DNA of 64,000 nucleotides from Cytobacillus sp. S13-E01. GTDB taxonomy: Bacteria > Bacillota > Bacilli > Bacillales > Bacillaceae_L. Under the pieces are notes generated by a model. That model was given only the letters and a program-made list of their open reading frames with translations, did no database searches and was not told the DNA's origin. Positions within the stretch are counted from its first letter, which is position 1; the number at the start of each line of letters is the position of its first letter. Location: NCBI RefSeq assembly GCF_029193815.1, contig NZ_JARFVC010000008.1, positions 62,001 through 126,000 on the forward strand, given 5' to 3'. Both the position numbers and the translations under genes were made by a program. Shown here piece after piece: positions 19,141 to 30,433 of this stretch.

Positions 19141-19195
19141 ATTCTACTTTCTTGTATCTTTATCCTTCTTTCTACAAAAAGAGGTTATCGACAAA
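19141..19195 (-). promoter_or_regulatory. Sigma-H promoter and 0A box of spo0F
   Basis: Minus strand: GAAGGATAA (19168-19160), 12 bases, GTAGAAT (19147-19141), an exact match to RNAGGAWWW-N12-RNNGAAT. TTTGTCGA at 19195-19188 matches the 0A box core and lies 19 bases upstream of the -35. B. subtilis spo0F has a sigma-H promoter controlled by Spo0A. Confidence 0.75.
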
Positions 19196-19272
19196 TTTCA
19201 CCCAAATTCGATTTTCCGATATAATCGTATAATATAGCTAGTTATTTAGGAAATAAAAGGAGTAGATATTAC

Positions 19273-19821
19273 ATGATGAAGATCTTTACAACTCAGTTGC
19301 AAGGATTATTAACTAAGATAACAGAGCAAGAGCAGCAAAATATTGAGGATGGTGCCAGGCTGCTTGCTCAGGCTGTGATTGGTGAAGGGACTATATATGT
19401 CCATGGGATAATGGAAATGGAAGCTATTACACTTGAGGCTACAATTGGAGAAGAGCCCATACATTCGGCCGCACGTCTAATAGATGATACTAATATAATG
19501 GCAGATCTAATAGGTGTTGATCGCGTACTACTTATTTCTCGTTTTTCGACAGATGCAGAGGTAATTAGCCTAGCAAATTCACTGGTCGCTAGAGGCACAC
19601 AGGTAGTCGGAATTTCAGCTATAAACAAATCTAATGAAGCCACTTCTTTAGAACAGATTGTAGATATACATATTGATAGTAAATTATTAAAACCGCTTAT
19701 TCCTGATGACGATGGGAGTCGCTATGGTTTTCCTTCCATCATGACTGCTCTATTTGCCTATTATGGCTTAGCCTTTTCAATAAAAGAAATGGTAAAAGAA
19801 TATTTGGAAGATGAATATTAA
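19273..19821 (+). CDS. ywjG: DUF2529 family protein YwjG
   Basis: Conserved Bacillus protein of unknown function, 182 residues. The sequence reads like a small sugar-isomerase-type (SIS-like) alpha/beta domain: GEGTIYVHGIMEMEAI near 40, VDRVLLISRFSTDAEVISLA near 95, and RGTQVVGISAINKS. This fold suggestion is inference. No signal or membrane helices. Start ATG follows AAAGGAG; a second ATG is adjacent. Divergent from spo0F and convergent with pyrG, exactly as in B. subtilis. Confidence 0.88.
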   Translation: MMKIFTTQLQGLLTKITEQEQQNIEDGARLLAQAVIGEGTIYVHGIMEMEAITLEATIGEEPIHSAARLIDDTNIMADLIGVDRVLLISRFSTDAEVISLANSLVARGTQVVGISAINKSNEATSLEQIVDIHIDSKLLKPLIPDDDGSRYGFPSIMTALFAYYGLAFSIKEMVKEYLEDEY

Positions 19822-19843
19822 AATAAGATATCGTATACAACCA

Positions 19844-19880
19844 AGAAGCCTAATGCGACTGTGCATTAGGCTTCTTTTTG
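19844..19880 (+). terminator. Intrinsic terminator of ywjG
   Basis: AGAAGCCTAATGC / GCATTAGGCTTCT, 13-base perfect arms with six-base loop and T5 tail. Confidence 0.92.
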
Positions 19881-19881
19881 T

Positions 19882-20107
19882 TTAAAGGTAAGTAAGTATA
19901 AAATTTTTACCTAGTTTTGGTGTCTAGCTCCAGGCGCCATCGGCCCTGAGGTCATAAGCCAATCCGTCCGGAAGGTAAAGAAGAACAACCTTCCAGCCGG
20001 CTTGTCTTATGCTTGAATTGCACAGGATGTGCTGTTGTCGACGTTCGCCACAGGACGTGGCGGGTTTTAGTAGACTTTCCTCGAAGCGGGCGCCCTGCGC
20101 TTTTCTT
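19882..20107 (+). repeat. Dispersed structured repeat, full length (copy F)
   Basis: About 226 bases. It runs from AAAGGTAAGTAAGTATAAAA via GTGTCTAGCTCCAGGCGCC, GAGGTCATAAGCCAATCC, the hairpin GGAAGGT/ACCTTCC, TTGTCTTATGCTTG, GCACAGGATGTGC and CGCCACAGGACGTGGCG to GGGCGCCCTGCGCTTTTCTT. It fills the gap between the ywjG terminator and the pyrG stop. Longest plus-oriented copy in the window. Confidence 0.88.
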
Positions 20108-20108
20108 G

Positions 20109-21737
<1,629 letters not shown>

Positions 21738-21813
21738 CTATGTATTATTTAGAGTTTGCTCAAAATGATCTAAAAACATTTATTTTGGATGAATGTATAA
21801 AAGTACTAACAAA

Positions 21814-21852
21814 CAAAAAAAGCTCCACTTACACAGTTAAGGTAAGGGGAGC
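21814..21852 (-). terminator. pyrG leader attenuator
   Basis: Minus-strand hairpin GCTCCCCTTAC / GTAAGTGGAGC with one mismatch, then seven T. The 5' arm is pyrimidine-rich (CUCCCCUU), as required for pairing with extra 5' G residues added by slippage in the B. subtilis pyrG mechanism. Confidence 0.8.
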
Positions 21853-21892
21853 GGTTCATTTATAGTCATAAAATAATTCTATTTAAAGAGCC

Positions 21893-21929
21893 CAAAAAGT
21901 ATTCTACATAGTTCGATTTAAAAAGTCAA
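21893..21929 (-). promoter_or_regulatory. pyrG sigma-A promoter with GGGCTC start
   Basis: TTGACT (21929-21924), 17 bases, TAGAAT (21906-21901), seven bases, then GGGCTC from 21893. The initially transcribed GGGCUC matches the B. subtilis pyrG start at which CTP shortage causes reiterative G insertion. The promoter lies just after the rpoE stop codon. Confidence 0.8.
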
Positions 21930-21936
21930 GTTGCTT

Positions 21937-22524
21937 TTAGTTTTCTTCTTCATCTTCATCTATGTCTACATCATCAACCTCTAAGTCGTCATCTTCGTCT
22001 AAATCTTCATCTAGATCCTCGTCTAAATCTTCATCTAGATCAGCTACTTCTAAATCATCCTCAAGCAAATCATCATCATCATCGTCATCGTCGTCATCAT
22101 CGTCATCTATACTATCTGAATCATCATCAAGATCATCAATATCATCAAACTCTAAGTCATCTTCATCAAGTTCATCAAAATCAACTAAGTCTAAATCTTC
22201 TTCGTCAACTTTCTTCTTACCTTTTTTCTTTTTAGGCTTAGCTACAACAGGAACCTCTTCATCAATTTGCTCATATGGATACCAACTTCTTAAACCCCAA
22301 CGGTTTTCTCCAAGAGAAATAAAGCGACCGTCAAAATTTAAGTCAGTGTAAAATTGTGCGATTCTTTCTTGTAATTCTTTGTTAGACATGCCTAGTTTTT
22401 TCACTACTTGATCTACTAAATCTTTAAATGCAATCGCCTCTTTTTTAGTATGAAAAATTACTGTAGCAAGCTCAAGCATTGACATTTCTTTTATTTGTTC
22501 TGGTGAGTATTGCTCTAAATTCAT
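21937..22524 (-). CDS. rpoE: RNA polymerase delta subunit
   Basis: Gram-positive-specific RNA polymerase subunit that speeds enzyme recycling and lowers nonspecific binding. 195 residues. The N-terminal folded HARE-like domain (residues 1-90; LELATVIFHTKKEAIAFKDL and LGENRWGLRSWYPYEQID) is followed by a short lysine patch and a ~95-residue tail made almost wholly of Asp, Glu, Leu and Ser. The plus strand across the tail gives a spurious serine-rich reading frame. Followed by pyrG with its own promoter. Confidence 0.97.
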   Translation of the reverse strand: MNLEQYSPEQIKEMSMLELATVIFHTKKEAIAFKDLVDQVVKKLGMSNKELQERIAQFYTDLNFDGRFISLGENRWGLRSWYPYEQIDEEVPVVAKPKKKKGKKKVDEEDLDLVDFDELDEDDLEFDDIDDLDDDSDSIDDDDDDDDDDDDDLLEDDLEVADLDEDLDEDLDEDLDEDDDLEVDDVDIDEDEEEN

Positions 22525-22782
22525 GTAAGCACTCCCTTTCTATGGTACATAGCGAATATATAAGTACAACATTATGTAGTAACTGCGGATGTATATGAGC
22601 ATGTCCATTGGGTTTTCACAATTGGAACATAATCCCTCTAAAATACATACCATTCATTATAAACAAAATCAACCAGTTTATGCTAGGTTATTATAAGTAA
22701 AGTTTAAAAAAAAGCAAAAAACAAGTTACATTGTTAGTGAGCAACTCATAAATGGACTATAACTTAAATATAACATTTTCAC

Positions 22783-23008
22783 AAGGTAAGAAAAGCGGAG
22801 GGCGCCCGCTTACCGGCGCGTCGATTAAAACCCGCCACGTCCTGTTTCGATCATCGACATCAACCACCCTGTGCAAGTCAAACATAAGACGAGCCCTAAC
22901 TGAAGGCGTTTTTTGCCTTCGGGAAGGGATTGGTTTACGACCTCAGGTCCGATAGCGCCTGGAGCTAGACACTAAGACTAGGTACAATTTTTATACTTTC
23001 TTATCTTT
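22783..23008 (-). repeat. Dispersed structured repeat, full length (copy G)
   Basis: Reverse orientation: GGTAAGAAAAGCGGAGGGCG at the left, then GATTAAAACCCGCCACGTCC, CATCGACATC, TGTGCAAGTCAAACATAAGAC, a GAAGGCG/TGCCTTC-type hairpin, GATTGGTTTACGACCTCAGG, and GCGCCTGGAGCTAGACAC at the right, with the TAGGTAC...CTTTCTTATCTTT outer flank. It lies in the 588-base gap between rpoE and icmF; the rest of that gap upstream of rpoE shows nothing I can call. Confidence 0.88.
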
Positions 23009-23010
23009 AG

Positions 23011-23040
23011 AAAAAAGGACAGACCACTCTGCCCTTTTTT
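23011..23040 (-). terminator. Terminator downstream of icmF
   Basis: AAAAAAGG..AGA / TCTG..CCTTTTTT arms with one mismatch and T runs both ways. Copy H of the repeat lies between it and the icmF stop. Confidence 0.65.
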
Positions 23041-23056
23041 GTTTATAGCTATTTAA

Positions 23057-23108
23057 AGCGCGACGGGCGCTTTTCTGGTTGGGGCCTGTCTAGCTCCTTA
23101 CGCATTTT
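23057..23108 (+). repeat. Dispersed repeat fragments (copy H)
   Basis: GCGCGACGGGCGCTTTTCT followed by GGCCTGTCTAGCTCCTTACG, both typical end motifs, in scrambled order directly after the icmF stop. Confidence 0.55.
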
Positions 23109-23112
23109 TAGT

Positions 23113-26100
23113 CTACATATTCCGTCTATACTGACCGCCAACCTCGTATAGTGCATGGGTGATTTGTCCAAGACTTGCGACTTTTACTGTTTCCATTAAC
23201 TCTTCGAAGATGTTTCCATTGTTAATGGCTGTTTGTTTTAACCTTGTAAGTGCCACATTCACGCTATCTTTGTTTTGCTCCTGGAAGCTTTTTAGGTTCT
23301 TGATTTGTAATTCTTTTTCTTCCTGTGTTGCCCTAGCCAACTCGATTTCATTTTGTTCTTCTTCAGAAGGTGGGTTTGGGTTTAGGTAGGTGTTGACCCC
23401 AATAATCGGAAGCTCACCCGTATGCTTTTTCATTTCATAGTACATTGATTCGTCTTGAATTTTTCCACGTTGGTACTGAGTTTCCATTGCACCTAGTACA
23501 CCACCACGGTCATTTAAGCGTTCAAATTCTTGTAGGACCATTTCTTCAACAAGATCTGTTAGTTCTTCCACCACAAATGAACCTTGTAATGGATTTTCAT
23601 TTTTCGCAAGTCCATGCTCTTTTGTAATAATCATTTGAATCGCCATTGCACGACGTACCGATTCCTCTGTTGGGGTTGTAATTGCTTCATCATATGCGTT
23701 TGTATGAAGTGAATTACAATTATCCTGCAGTGCCATAAGAGCTTGTAAGGTCGTACGAATGTCATTAAAATCAATTTCTTGAGCATGTAAAGAGCGTCCT
23801 GATGTTTGGACATGATATTTAAGCTTTTGACTACGTTCATTTGCTCCATATTTATCTCTCATTACAGTTGCCCAAATTCTTCTAGCCACACGACCAATTA
23901 CCGTATACTCAGGATCGAGTCCGTTGCTAAAGAAGAAAGAAAGGTTAGGTGCAAAATCATCAATATTCATTCCTCGACTTAAATAGTATTCTACATAGGT
24001 GAAACCATTTGATAGCGTAAACGCTAATTGAGAAATCGGATTGGCACCTGCTTCAGCAATATGGTAACCAGAAATAGATACTGAATAGTAGTTTCGTACT
24101 TTATTGTTGATAAAGTATTCTTGAATATCACCCATCATCCGAAGCGCAAACTCAGTTGAGAAAATGCATGTATTTTGACCTTGGTCTTCTTTTAAAATAT
24201 CAGCTTGAACGGTACCACGAACGGTTTGTAATGTTTTCGCTCTTACTTCGTGGAACTCCTCAACCGTTAAAATGCGGCCAAGTTCAGTTTCTCGCATTTC
24301 AACCTGTTGTGTAATCGCCGTATTCATAAACATCGCTAAAATAATCGGCGCTGGACCATTGATTGTCATCGAAACGGATGTCGATGGTGCACATAAATCA
24401 AAGCCATTATAAAGCTTTTTCATATCATCTAATGTACAAACACTTACTCCACTTTCCCCAACCTTGCCGTAGATATCAGGGCGGTATGCAGGGTCTTCAC
24501 CATATAACGTAACAGAATCAAAAGCAGTACTTAGTCGTTTCGCATCATCATCCTTTGATAAATAGTGGAAGCGTCTATTTGTTCTGTCTGGTGTACCTTC
24601 GCCAGCAAACTGCCGCTTAGGATCTTCACCTTCACGTTTAAACGGAAACACGCCAGCAGTATATGGGAATGAGCCTGGTACATTCTCTTTATAAACCCAA
24701 CGTAAAATTTCTCCTAAATCCTTGTATCTTGGCAAGACAACTTTCGGGATATTTAACCCTGATAAACTTTTTGTTTGTAAAATGGTAATGATCTCTTTGT
24801 CACGTACTTTTGTTACAAACTTATCTTTTGAATACATATCCTTAAGCTGATCCCATGAATCTAATATGCGTTTGGATTCATGTGTTAATTTCGTTTCATA
24901 GCTCGCTTTAAGTGCGTTTAGGGTTTCTAGTACTGATTCGTTATGATCTATTTCTACCAAACTTTCAATCGTTCCATTGATTTGGAATAGTTTACGAGCG
25001 ACTTCTACTTGTTCCTCAGCTTTTTTATGGTATTTCCTAACTGTGTCAGAAATCTCTCGTAAATAATAACGACGGTCATTAGGAATGATGACATTTTGTT
25101 TTTCTACATCTGTTGTTTTTTCAAGTGATGTCGTCCAGTTTGTATTCGCTTTTTCATTTAGTAATTCAACTAAGTTCACAAACAATGTGTTTGTTCCAGG
25201 GTCATTAAATTGACTTGCGATAGTACCGAACACCGGCATCTCTGAAAAGTCTTTTTCAAAAAGGAGACGACTTCTTTGGTATTGTTTTTGAACTTGACGT
25301 TTTGCATCCTCAGAACCTTTTCGCTCAAATTTATTGATAACAATAAGATCAGCAAAATCGATCATATCAATTTTTTCAAGCTGTGAAGGTGCTCCGAATT
25401 CACTTGTCATGACATACATAGATAAATCACAGATTTCTGCGATTTCCGCATCACCTTGACCAATTCCGCTTGTCTCAACAATAACCAAATCAAAGCCTGC
25501 AGCCTTCGTTACTGCTATCGCATCCTTAATCGCAAGGGAAAGCTCTGTCTTTGAACCTCTTGTTGCTAAGCTTCTCATATAAACGCGTGGTGAAAAAATC
25601 GCGTTCATGCGAATACGGTCCCCAAGTAAAGCTCCACCCGTTTTTTGTTTTGTCGGATCGACAGATAAAATTGCTACCTTCTTTTCAGGGATTTCATTTA
25701 AAAAGCGACGAATCAGTTCATCGGTTAATGAACTTTTTCCAGCTCCACCCGTTCCAGTAATCCCAACTACTGGGACATTTTTAACAAGCTCTTTCACCTT
25801 ATCCATTACACTTTCAGCCGTTGCGGCTACTTCACTTGTTACATCTATCTGATTTTCAGCCACTGTAATTAACTTTGCGACAGCTTGATAGTCTCCCTGT
25901 TCAAGACGATCTATTTGCTCCCCTACATTTTTAGGTGTCGTAGAAAAATCACATTCTTTGATCATGAGTTGAATCATGCCTTCTAGACCGTACTTTCGAC
26001 CATCCTCAGGTGAAAAGATACGAGCAATACCGTATTCATGTAGGTCCTTAATTTCACGAGGAATAATAACCCCACCACCGCCACCATAGATACGAATATG

Positions 26101-26373
26101 TGTCGCACCACGTTCTTTTAAAAGATCATACATATATTTAAAATATTCGACATGTCCACCTTGGTATGAAGAGATCGCAATTCCTTGAACATCTTCTTGA
26201 ATCGCTGCATTTACCACTTCTTCAACTGAGCGGTTATGACCTAGGTGGATTACCTCCGCCCCATTCGCTTGAATGATTCGACGCATAATATTAATCGATG
26301 CATCATGTCCATCAAAAAGACTAGATGCCGTTACAAATCGAATATGATGGTTTGGACGATACTTTTCTTGCAT
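23113..26373 (-). CDS. icmF: Fused isobutyryl-CoA mutase IcmF
   Basis: Coenzyme B12-dependent radical enzyme that interconverts isobutyryl-CoA and n-butyryl-CoA. 1086 residues in the IcmF order: cobalamin-binding domain first ([17 protein letters not shown] with the axial histidine), a MeaB-like GTPase chaperone (P-loop [17 protein letters not shown] near 205, [23 protein letters not shown]), a linker, then the substrate-binding mutase barrel ([19 protein letters not shown] near 580; [16 protein letters not shown]). Start [10 protein letters not shown] is chosen because AAAGGATGAG precedes it by five bases. Last gene after the TetR regulator, 22 bases apart. Confidence 0.95.
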   Translation of the reverse strand: MQEKYRPNHHIRFVTASSLFDGHDASINIMRRIIQANGAEVIHLGHNRSVEEVVNAAIQEDVQGIAISSYQGGHVEYFKYMYDLLKERGATHIRIYGGGGGVIIPREIKDLHEYGIARIFSPEDGRKYGLEGMIQLMIKECDFSTTPKNVGEQIDRLEQGDYQAVAKLITVAENQIDVTSEVAATAESVMDKVKELVKNVPVVGITGTGGAGKSSLTDELIRRFLNEIPEKKVAILSVDPTKQKTGGALLGDRIRMNAIFSPRVYMRSLATRGSKTELSLAIKDAIAVTKAAGFDLVIVETSGIGQGDAEIAEICDLSMYVMTSEFGAPSQLEKIDMIDFADLIVINKFERKGSEDAKRQVQKQYQRSRLLFEKDFSEMPVFGTIASQFNDPGTNTLFVNLVELLNEKANTNWTTSLEKTTDVEKQNVIIPNDRRYYLREISDTVRKYHKKAEEQVEVARKLFQINGTIESLVEIDHNESVLETLNALKASYETKLTHESKRILDSWDQLKDMYSKDKFVTKVRDKEIITILQTKSLSGLNIPKVVLPRYKDLGEILRWVYKENVPGSFPYTAGVFPFKREGEDPKRQFAGEGTPDRTNRRFHYLSKDDDAKRLSTAFDSVTLYGEDPAYRPDIYGKVGESGVSVCTLDDMKKLYNGFDLCAPSTSVSMTINGPAPIILAMFMNTAITQQVEMRETELGRILTVEEFHEVRAKTLQTVRGTVQADILKEDQGQNTCIFSTEFALRMMGDIQEYFINNKVRNYYSVSISGYHIAEAGANPISQLAFTLSNGFTYVEYYLSRGMNIDDFAPNLSFFFSNGLDPEYTVIGRVARRIWATVMRDKYGANERSQKLKYHVQTSGRSLHAQEIDFNDIRTTLQALMALQDNCNSLHTNAYDEAITTPTEESVRRAMAIQMIITKEHGLAKNENPLQGSFVVEELTDLVEEMVLQEFERLNDRGGVLGAMETQYQRGKIQDESMYYEMKKHTGELPIIGVNTYLNPNPPSEEEQNEIELARATQEEKELQIKNLKSFQEQNKDSVNVALTRLKQTAINNGNIFEELMETVKVASLGQITHALYEVGGQYRRNM

Positions 26374-26395
26374 ATAACTCATCCTTTCTACTAGC

Positions 26396-27034
26396 CTATT
26401 TTTCAACGATAGCTTCCTTGTGTATCCCTTTTAAAAGAAGCGATGTTTGAAGCCCTATATACTCGTCTAATGTATAAAGCTTTTGAAGTGCCCAACGGCG
26501 AAAGCCCCACATTTGACCTTGAACATAAATATTATGGGCAATCAAATTGACTTCACGTTTTTCCAATTGAAGTTCACCCGTTTCGATACAGCCTAAAATG
26601 ACACTTTCAAACATTGCTACCATTTCAAACTCTTTTTTTAAGACATAGGGCAAAGCATCCTTTGAAAGCGATTTTGCTTCTTGGTACATAACTAGGACTT
26701 CAGCTTGCATTTCGTCCATTACTCGAAAATAGTGTGCAATTGCAAGCTTTAAGCTTTCTATACTTCCTTGATTCGTATCAATATCCTGCTGCATTCTGTC
26801 TCGAACCTGATCATAAATGCTGTCACAAACTAAGTAGAGAACATCTTCTTTTTTACGAATGTATTCATATAATGTTCCGATGCTAAAGCCCGCTGCTTTA
26901 GCTATTTCTCTCGTTGTTGTCCGGTGGAAACCTTTTTCTTTAAAAAGGGTAACTGCTCCTTTAATCATCTGATCCCGTCTTTTTTTTATTAGGCGCTCAT
27001 CTTTTACAGAAGCAGGTACTTCGCGTTTTTTCAT
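26396..27034 (-). CDS. TetR/AcrR-family regulator of the acyl-CoA cluster
   Basis: 212-residue one-component repressor. The N-terminal DNA-binding domain reads [32 protein letters not shown] (shown in two parts: residues ~23-40 and ~41-54) with the helix-turn-helix at [21 protein letters not shown]. The larger C-terminal part is helical and would bind ligand, plausibly an acyl-CoA given its neighbours. It sits between an acyl-CoA dehydrogenase and icmF on the same strand. It is not an obvious match to B. subtilis FadR, so no symbol is given. A palindrome lies about 100 bases upstream. Confidence 0.88.
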   Translation of the reverse strand: MKKREVPASVKDERLIKKRRDQMIKGAVTLFKEKGFHRTTTREIAKAAGFSIGTLYEYIRKKEDVLYLVCDSIYDQVRDRMQQDIDTNQGSIESLKLAIAHYFRVMDEMQAEVLVMYQEAKSLSKDALPYVLKKEFEMVAMFESVILGCIETGELQLEKREVNLIAHNIYVQGQMWGFRRWALQKLYTLDEYIGLQTSLLLKGIHKEAIVEK

Positions 27035-27137
27035 TTCACCACTCCATTACTTGAAGTGAGAGGATTAGGCATTGTATAAAAATTCATATTAGGACCTTCT
27101 CCAAACCTCTAATCTTCATATATTGCAAATAGAAGCT

Positions 27138-27162
27138 TCGACATGTACTTGGTACTTGTCGA
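27138..27162. repeat. Palindrome, TCGACATGTAC type, copy 1
   Basis: Imperfect 25-base palindrome TCGACATGTAC.. / ..GTACTTGTCGA between the acyl-CoA dehydrogenase stop and the TetR start. A better copy lies at 30401-30427. Confidence 0.75.
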
Positions 27163-27175
27163 TTTTTCTTAAATC

Positions 27176-28315
27176 TTATTTCGTAATCATTCTTGAAATA
27201 ACTAGACGTTGAATTTCTTGAGTACCTTCATAGATTTGAGTAATTTTGGCATCACGCATATAACGTTCTACTGGATAATCCTTTGTATAACCATAGCCAC
27301 CGAATACTTGAACCGCCTCAGTTGTCACCTTCATAGCTGTATCCCCAGCTAGTAATTTAGACATTGCCGATTCTTTTCCATATGGTAGGCCCTCTGACTC
27401 TAACCATGCAGCTTGATAGGTTAATAGTCGAGAAGCTTCGATTCCAGTCGCCATGTCAGCAAGTTTAAAGCCGATTCCTTGTTGTGCTGCGATAGGCTTG
27501 CCAAATTGTTCACGCTCTTTTGCGTAATCTACTGCCGCATCTAGCGCGCCCTGAGCAATCCCTACTGCTTGGGCAGCAATTCCGTTACGACCACCATCTA
27601 ATGTCATCATCGCCACTTTAAAACCTTCCCCTTCGGCTCCAAGAAGGTTTTCTTTTGGTACGCGGCACTCTTCAAACATGATTTCTGTGGTTGGGGATGA
27701 ACGAATCCCTAGTTTCTTTTCCTTTTTACCAACTGAAAATCCTGGGAAATCACTTTCAACGATAAATGCTGATGTCCCTTTATACTTTGAAGTTGGATCT
27801 GTTAAGGCAAAAACCACATAAATATCAGCAATCCCACCATTTGTAATAAAAATCTTTGAGCCATTTAAAACGTAATCATCACCATCAAGTCTCGCAGTTG
27901 TTCTCATTCCACCAGCATCTGAGCCTGAACCTGGTTCAGTTAAGCCGTATGCACCAATCTTCTTGCCTTCTGCCATTGGTCTTAGGTACTTTTGCTTTTG
28001 TTCTTCATTTCCAAATTTAAAGATTGGCCAGCCAGCTAATGATGTGTGGGCTGACAAAGTTACACCCGTTGATGCACATACGCGGGATAGCTCTTCAATT
28101 GCGATACAATAGGCTAAATAGTCACTTCCGATTCCACCGTACTCTTCAGGCCAAGGAATCCCTGTTAATCCTAGTTCAGCCATTTTGTCAAAAATTTCAC
28201 GGTCAAAGCGTTCTTCTTCATCACGCTCTGCGGCTGTTGGAGCTACTTCATTTTTTGCAAAGTCACGGACCATTTTTCGAATCATTTCATGTTCTTCTGA
28301 AAGTTTAAAATTCAT
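27176..28315 (-). CDS. Acyl-CoA dehydrogenase (short-chain type), first copy
   Basis: FAD enzyme for the alpha-beta desaturation of acyl-CoA in beta-oxidation or branched-chain amino acid breakdown; electrons go to ETF. 379 residues, standard size. Seen: [19 protein letters not shown] near 120-140, [60 protein letters not shown], and the late catalytic glutamate in [14 protein letters not shown]. It is 15 bases downstream of a close paralogue (28331-29470). The exact acyl-chain preference cannot be read from sequence. Related to B. subtilis AcdA/MmgC. Confidence 0.93.
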   Translation of the reverse strand: MNFKLSEEHEMIRKMVRDFAKNEVAPTAAERDEEERFDREIFDKMAELGLTGIPWPEEYGGIGSDYLAYCIAIEELSRVCASTGVTLSAHTSLAGWPIFKFGNEEQKQKYLRPMAEGKKIGAYGLTEPGSGSDAGGMRTTARLDGDDYVLNGSKIFITNGGIADIYVVFALTDPTSKYKGTSAFIVESDFPGFSVGKKEKKLGIRSSPTTEIMFEECRVPKENLLGAEGEGFKVAMMTLDGGRNGIAAQAVGIAQGALDAAVDYAKEREQFGKPIAAQQGIGFKLADMATGIEASRLLTYQAAWLESEGLPYGKESAMSKLLAGDTAMKVTTEAVQVFGGYGYTKDYPVERYMRDAKITQIYEGTQEIQRLVISRMITK

Positions 28316-28330
28316 TGTGTCGTTCCTCCA

Positions 28331-29470
28331 TTATTTTAAAAGGTGTTTGCTAATCACTATGTGTTGTATTTCGCTAGTGCCTTCGTATATTTCACATATT
28401 TTTGCATCACGGAAAAAGCGTTCAACAGGATATTCTTTTGTATAGCCATATCCCCCGTATACTTGGATGGCTTCTGTAGCAACGTCCATTGCAGCTTTGG
28501 AAGCATACAGTTTTGCCATTGATGCTTCCTTGCCACAAGGAAGATTGTTTGTACGTAAATATGCAGCCCGGTAGACTAATAGTTTGGCAGCTTCAACACT
28601 TGTTGCCATATCAGCAAGCTTAAAACCAATTCCTTGCTGAGCAGCGATTGGTTCTCCAAATTGAACTCGTTCTTTTGCGTAATTTACTGCATGCTTAAGT
28701 GCTGCCTCAGCAATTCCCAGTGATTGTGCCGCTATCCCAATTCTGCCAATATCTAAGTTTGATAACGCAATTTTAAAACCTTCTCCTTCTTCACCTAGTA
28801 GGTTCTCGACTGGGACTTTTGCATCTTCAAAGGTTATTTGAACCGTTCTTGATCCATGAAGACCCATTTTATGCTCATCCTTGCCGATAATAAAGCCTGG
28901 TGTACTTTTCTCTACAATAAATGCCGATACACCCTTACTACCTTTTTCTTCAGGGTTAGTCCTTGCAAAAACGATATACGTATCTGCTTCACCACCATTT
29001 GTGATAAATACCTTTGAACCATTTAATATATAGTGATTCCCTTGTTTGACTGCCTTTGTTTTCAGACTAGCGGCATCTGAACCTGCACTTGGTTCTGTTA
29101 AGCAAAACGCCCCTAGATATTCACCAGACGCTAGCTTTGGCACGTATTTTTGCTTTTGCTCTTTTGTTCCAAAGTAAAGAATCGGGTTTGTTCCCACTGA
29201 GGTGTGTACAGACAAAATCACCCCGATTGTTGCACTAACTTTAGATAATTCATGAATGGCGATGATGTAAGAAGTAAAGTCCATCTTAGAACCACCCAGT
29301 GTTTCAGGGGTAGTAATCCCCATTAAACCTAAATTTGCCATCTTCGCGAGAATTTCTCTAGGAAAGTGACCGTTTTCCATTTCTTCAATATGCGGAGCAA
29401 TCTCTTTTTCGGCAAATTCGCGAACCATCTTTCTCATTATTTCTTGCTCTTTTGTAAAACGGAAGTTCAT
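28331..29470 (-). CDS. Acyl-CoA dehydrogenase (short-chain type), second copy
   Basis: Same length (379) and architecture as its downstream neighbour, but clearly diverged. Motifs: [80 protein letters not shown] and the catalytic glutamate in KICEIYEGTSEIQ. Ribosome site AGAGGAGG precedes ATG. The tandem pair suggests either a gene duplication with split chain-length preference or one enzyme for butyryl-CoA and one for a branched substrate such as isobutyryl-CoA; this is inference from the adjacent icmF. Confidence 0.93.
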   Translation of the reverse strand: MNFRFTKEQEIMRKMVREFAEKEIAPHIEEMENGHFPREILAKMANLGLMGITTPETLGGSKMDFTSYIIAIHELSKVSATIGVILSVHTSVGTNPILYFGTKEQKQKYVPKLASGEYLGAFCLTEPSAGSDAASLKTKAVKQGNHYILNGSKVFITNGGEADTYIVFARTNPEEKGSKGVSAFIVEKSTPGFIIGKDEHKMGLHGSRTVQITFEDAKVPVENLLGEEGEGFKIALSNLDIGRIGIAAQSLGIAEAALKHAVNYAKERVQFGEPIAAQQGIGFKLADMATSVEAAKLLVYRAAYLRTNNLPCGKEASMAKLYASKAAMDVATEAIQVYGGYGYTKEYPVERFFRDAKICEIYEGTSEIQHIVISKHLLK

Positions 29471-29527
29471 TGTAAGCCTCCTCTTAGATGTATGGATGGG
29501 TGATTCATCTAGTAAAACGCTCGTGTT

Positions 29528-30382
29528 TTAAGCCCCATACGAGTAGAAGCCACGACCTGATTTCTTACCTAGCCAGCCTGCTTTTACATATTTTCTAAGC
29601 AATGGGCATGGGCGATATTTGTCATCACCAAAGCCTTCATGTAGGGTTTCCATAATATAAAGACATGTATCAAGTCCGATAAAGTCAGCTAAAGTTAATG
29701 GTCCCATCGGGTGGTTCATCCCAAGCTTCATTACTTCATCAATGGCTTCAGGTGTTGCAACACCTTCATAGACAGTAAAAATCGCTTCATTGATCATCGG
29801 CATTAAAATTCGATTAGAAACAAAGCCTGGGAAATCATTCACTTCAACTGGTACCTTGCTTAATTTTTTCGTCATATCTTCAATAACATCATATACTTCA
29901 TCACAAGTAGCTAAGCCACGAATGATTTCTACTAATTTCATCACTGGAACTGGATTCATAAAGTGCATACCAATTACTTTTTCCGGGCGATTTGTGGCTG
30001 CAGCTATTTCTGTAATCGGTAGTGAGGATGTGTTTGTCGCTAAGATAGTAGTCTGCGGTGTAATTTGGTCTAATTCCGCAAAAAGCTTTGTCTTAATGTC
30101 CATGTTTTCGATTGCCGCTTCAATTACAAGGTCAACATCACTAGCATTTTGTAAGTCTAGTGAAGGTGTAATTCTGTTTAAGGTAGCCACCATCTCCGTT
30201 TCAGTCATGCGGCCCTTATCCACTTGGCGTGATAGGTTCTTATTGATAATTCCAAATCCTCTATCAAGAAAGTCTTGCTTTATATCATGTAATTTCACAT
30301 CATAGCCAGACATTGCACAAACTTGGGCAATTCCTGAACCCATTTGACCCGCACCAATCACCATTACTTTTTGAACATTCAT
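29528..30382 (-). CDS. 3-hydroxybutyryl-CoA dehydrogenase
   Basis: NAD(P)-dependent oxidation of 3-hydroxyacyl-CoA to 3-ketoacyl-CoA. 284 residues starting [20 protein letters not shown] behind GGAGGT; 13 codons of upstream extension are rejected. The Rossmann GxGxxG is at residues ~10-15, the [11 protein letters not shown] active-site serine region near 118, the catalytic histidine in [19 protein letters not shown] near 140, and the C-terminal domain has [19 protein letters not shown]. subtilis mmgB is the likely orthologue. No crotonase gene is present in this cluster. Confidence 0.94.
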   Translation of the reverse strand: MNVQKVMVIGAGQMGSGIAQVCAMSGYDVKLHDIKQDFLDRGFGIINKNLSRQVDKGRMTETEMVATLNRITPSLDLQNASDVDLVIEAAIENMDIKTKLFAELDQITPQTTILATNTSSLPITEIAAATNRPEKVIGMHFMNPVPVMKLVEIIRGLATCDEVYDVIEDMTKKLSKVPVEVNDFPGFVSNRILMPMINEAIFTVYEGVATPEAIDEVMKLGMNHPMGPLTLADFIGLDTCLYIMETLHEGFGDDKYRPCPLLRKYVKAGWLGKKSGRGFYSYGA

Positions 30383-30400
30383 TGCTATTACCTCCTGTAT

Positions 30401-30427
30401 TTCGACATGTACCAGGTACATGTCGAA
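30401..30427. repeat. Palindrome, TTCGACATGTACC arms, copy 2
   Basis: Perfect 27-base palindrome: arms TTCGACATGTACC around a single central A. It lies in the 51 bases between the thiolase stop and the next gene, immediately upstream of that gene's ribosome site. Confidence 0.85.
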
Positions 30428-30433
30428 TCGCTT

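Noticed and set aside
21962-22351. Plus-strand serine-rich reading frame of 129 codons
   Set aside because: It is the antisense of the Asp/Glu tail of the RNA polymerase delta subunit; no start signals.
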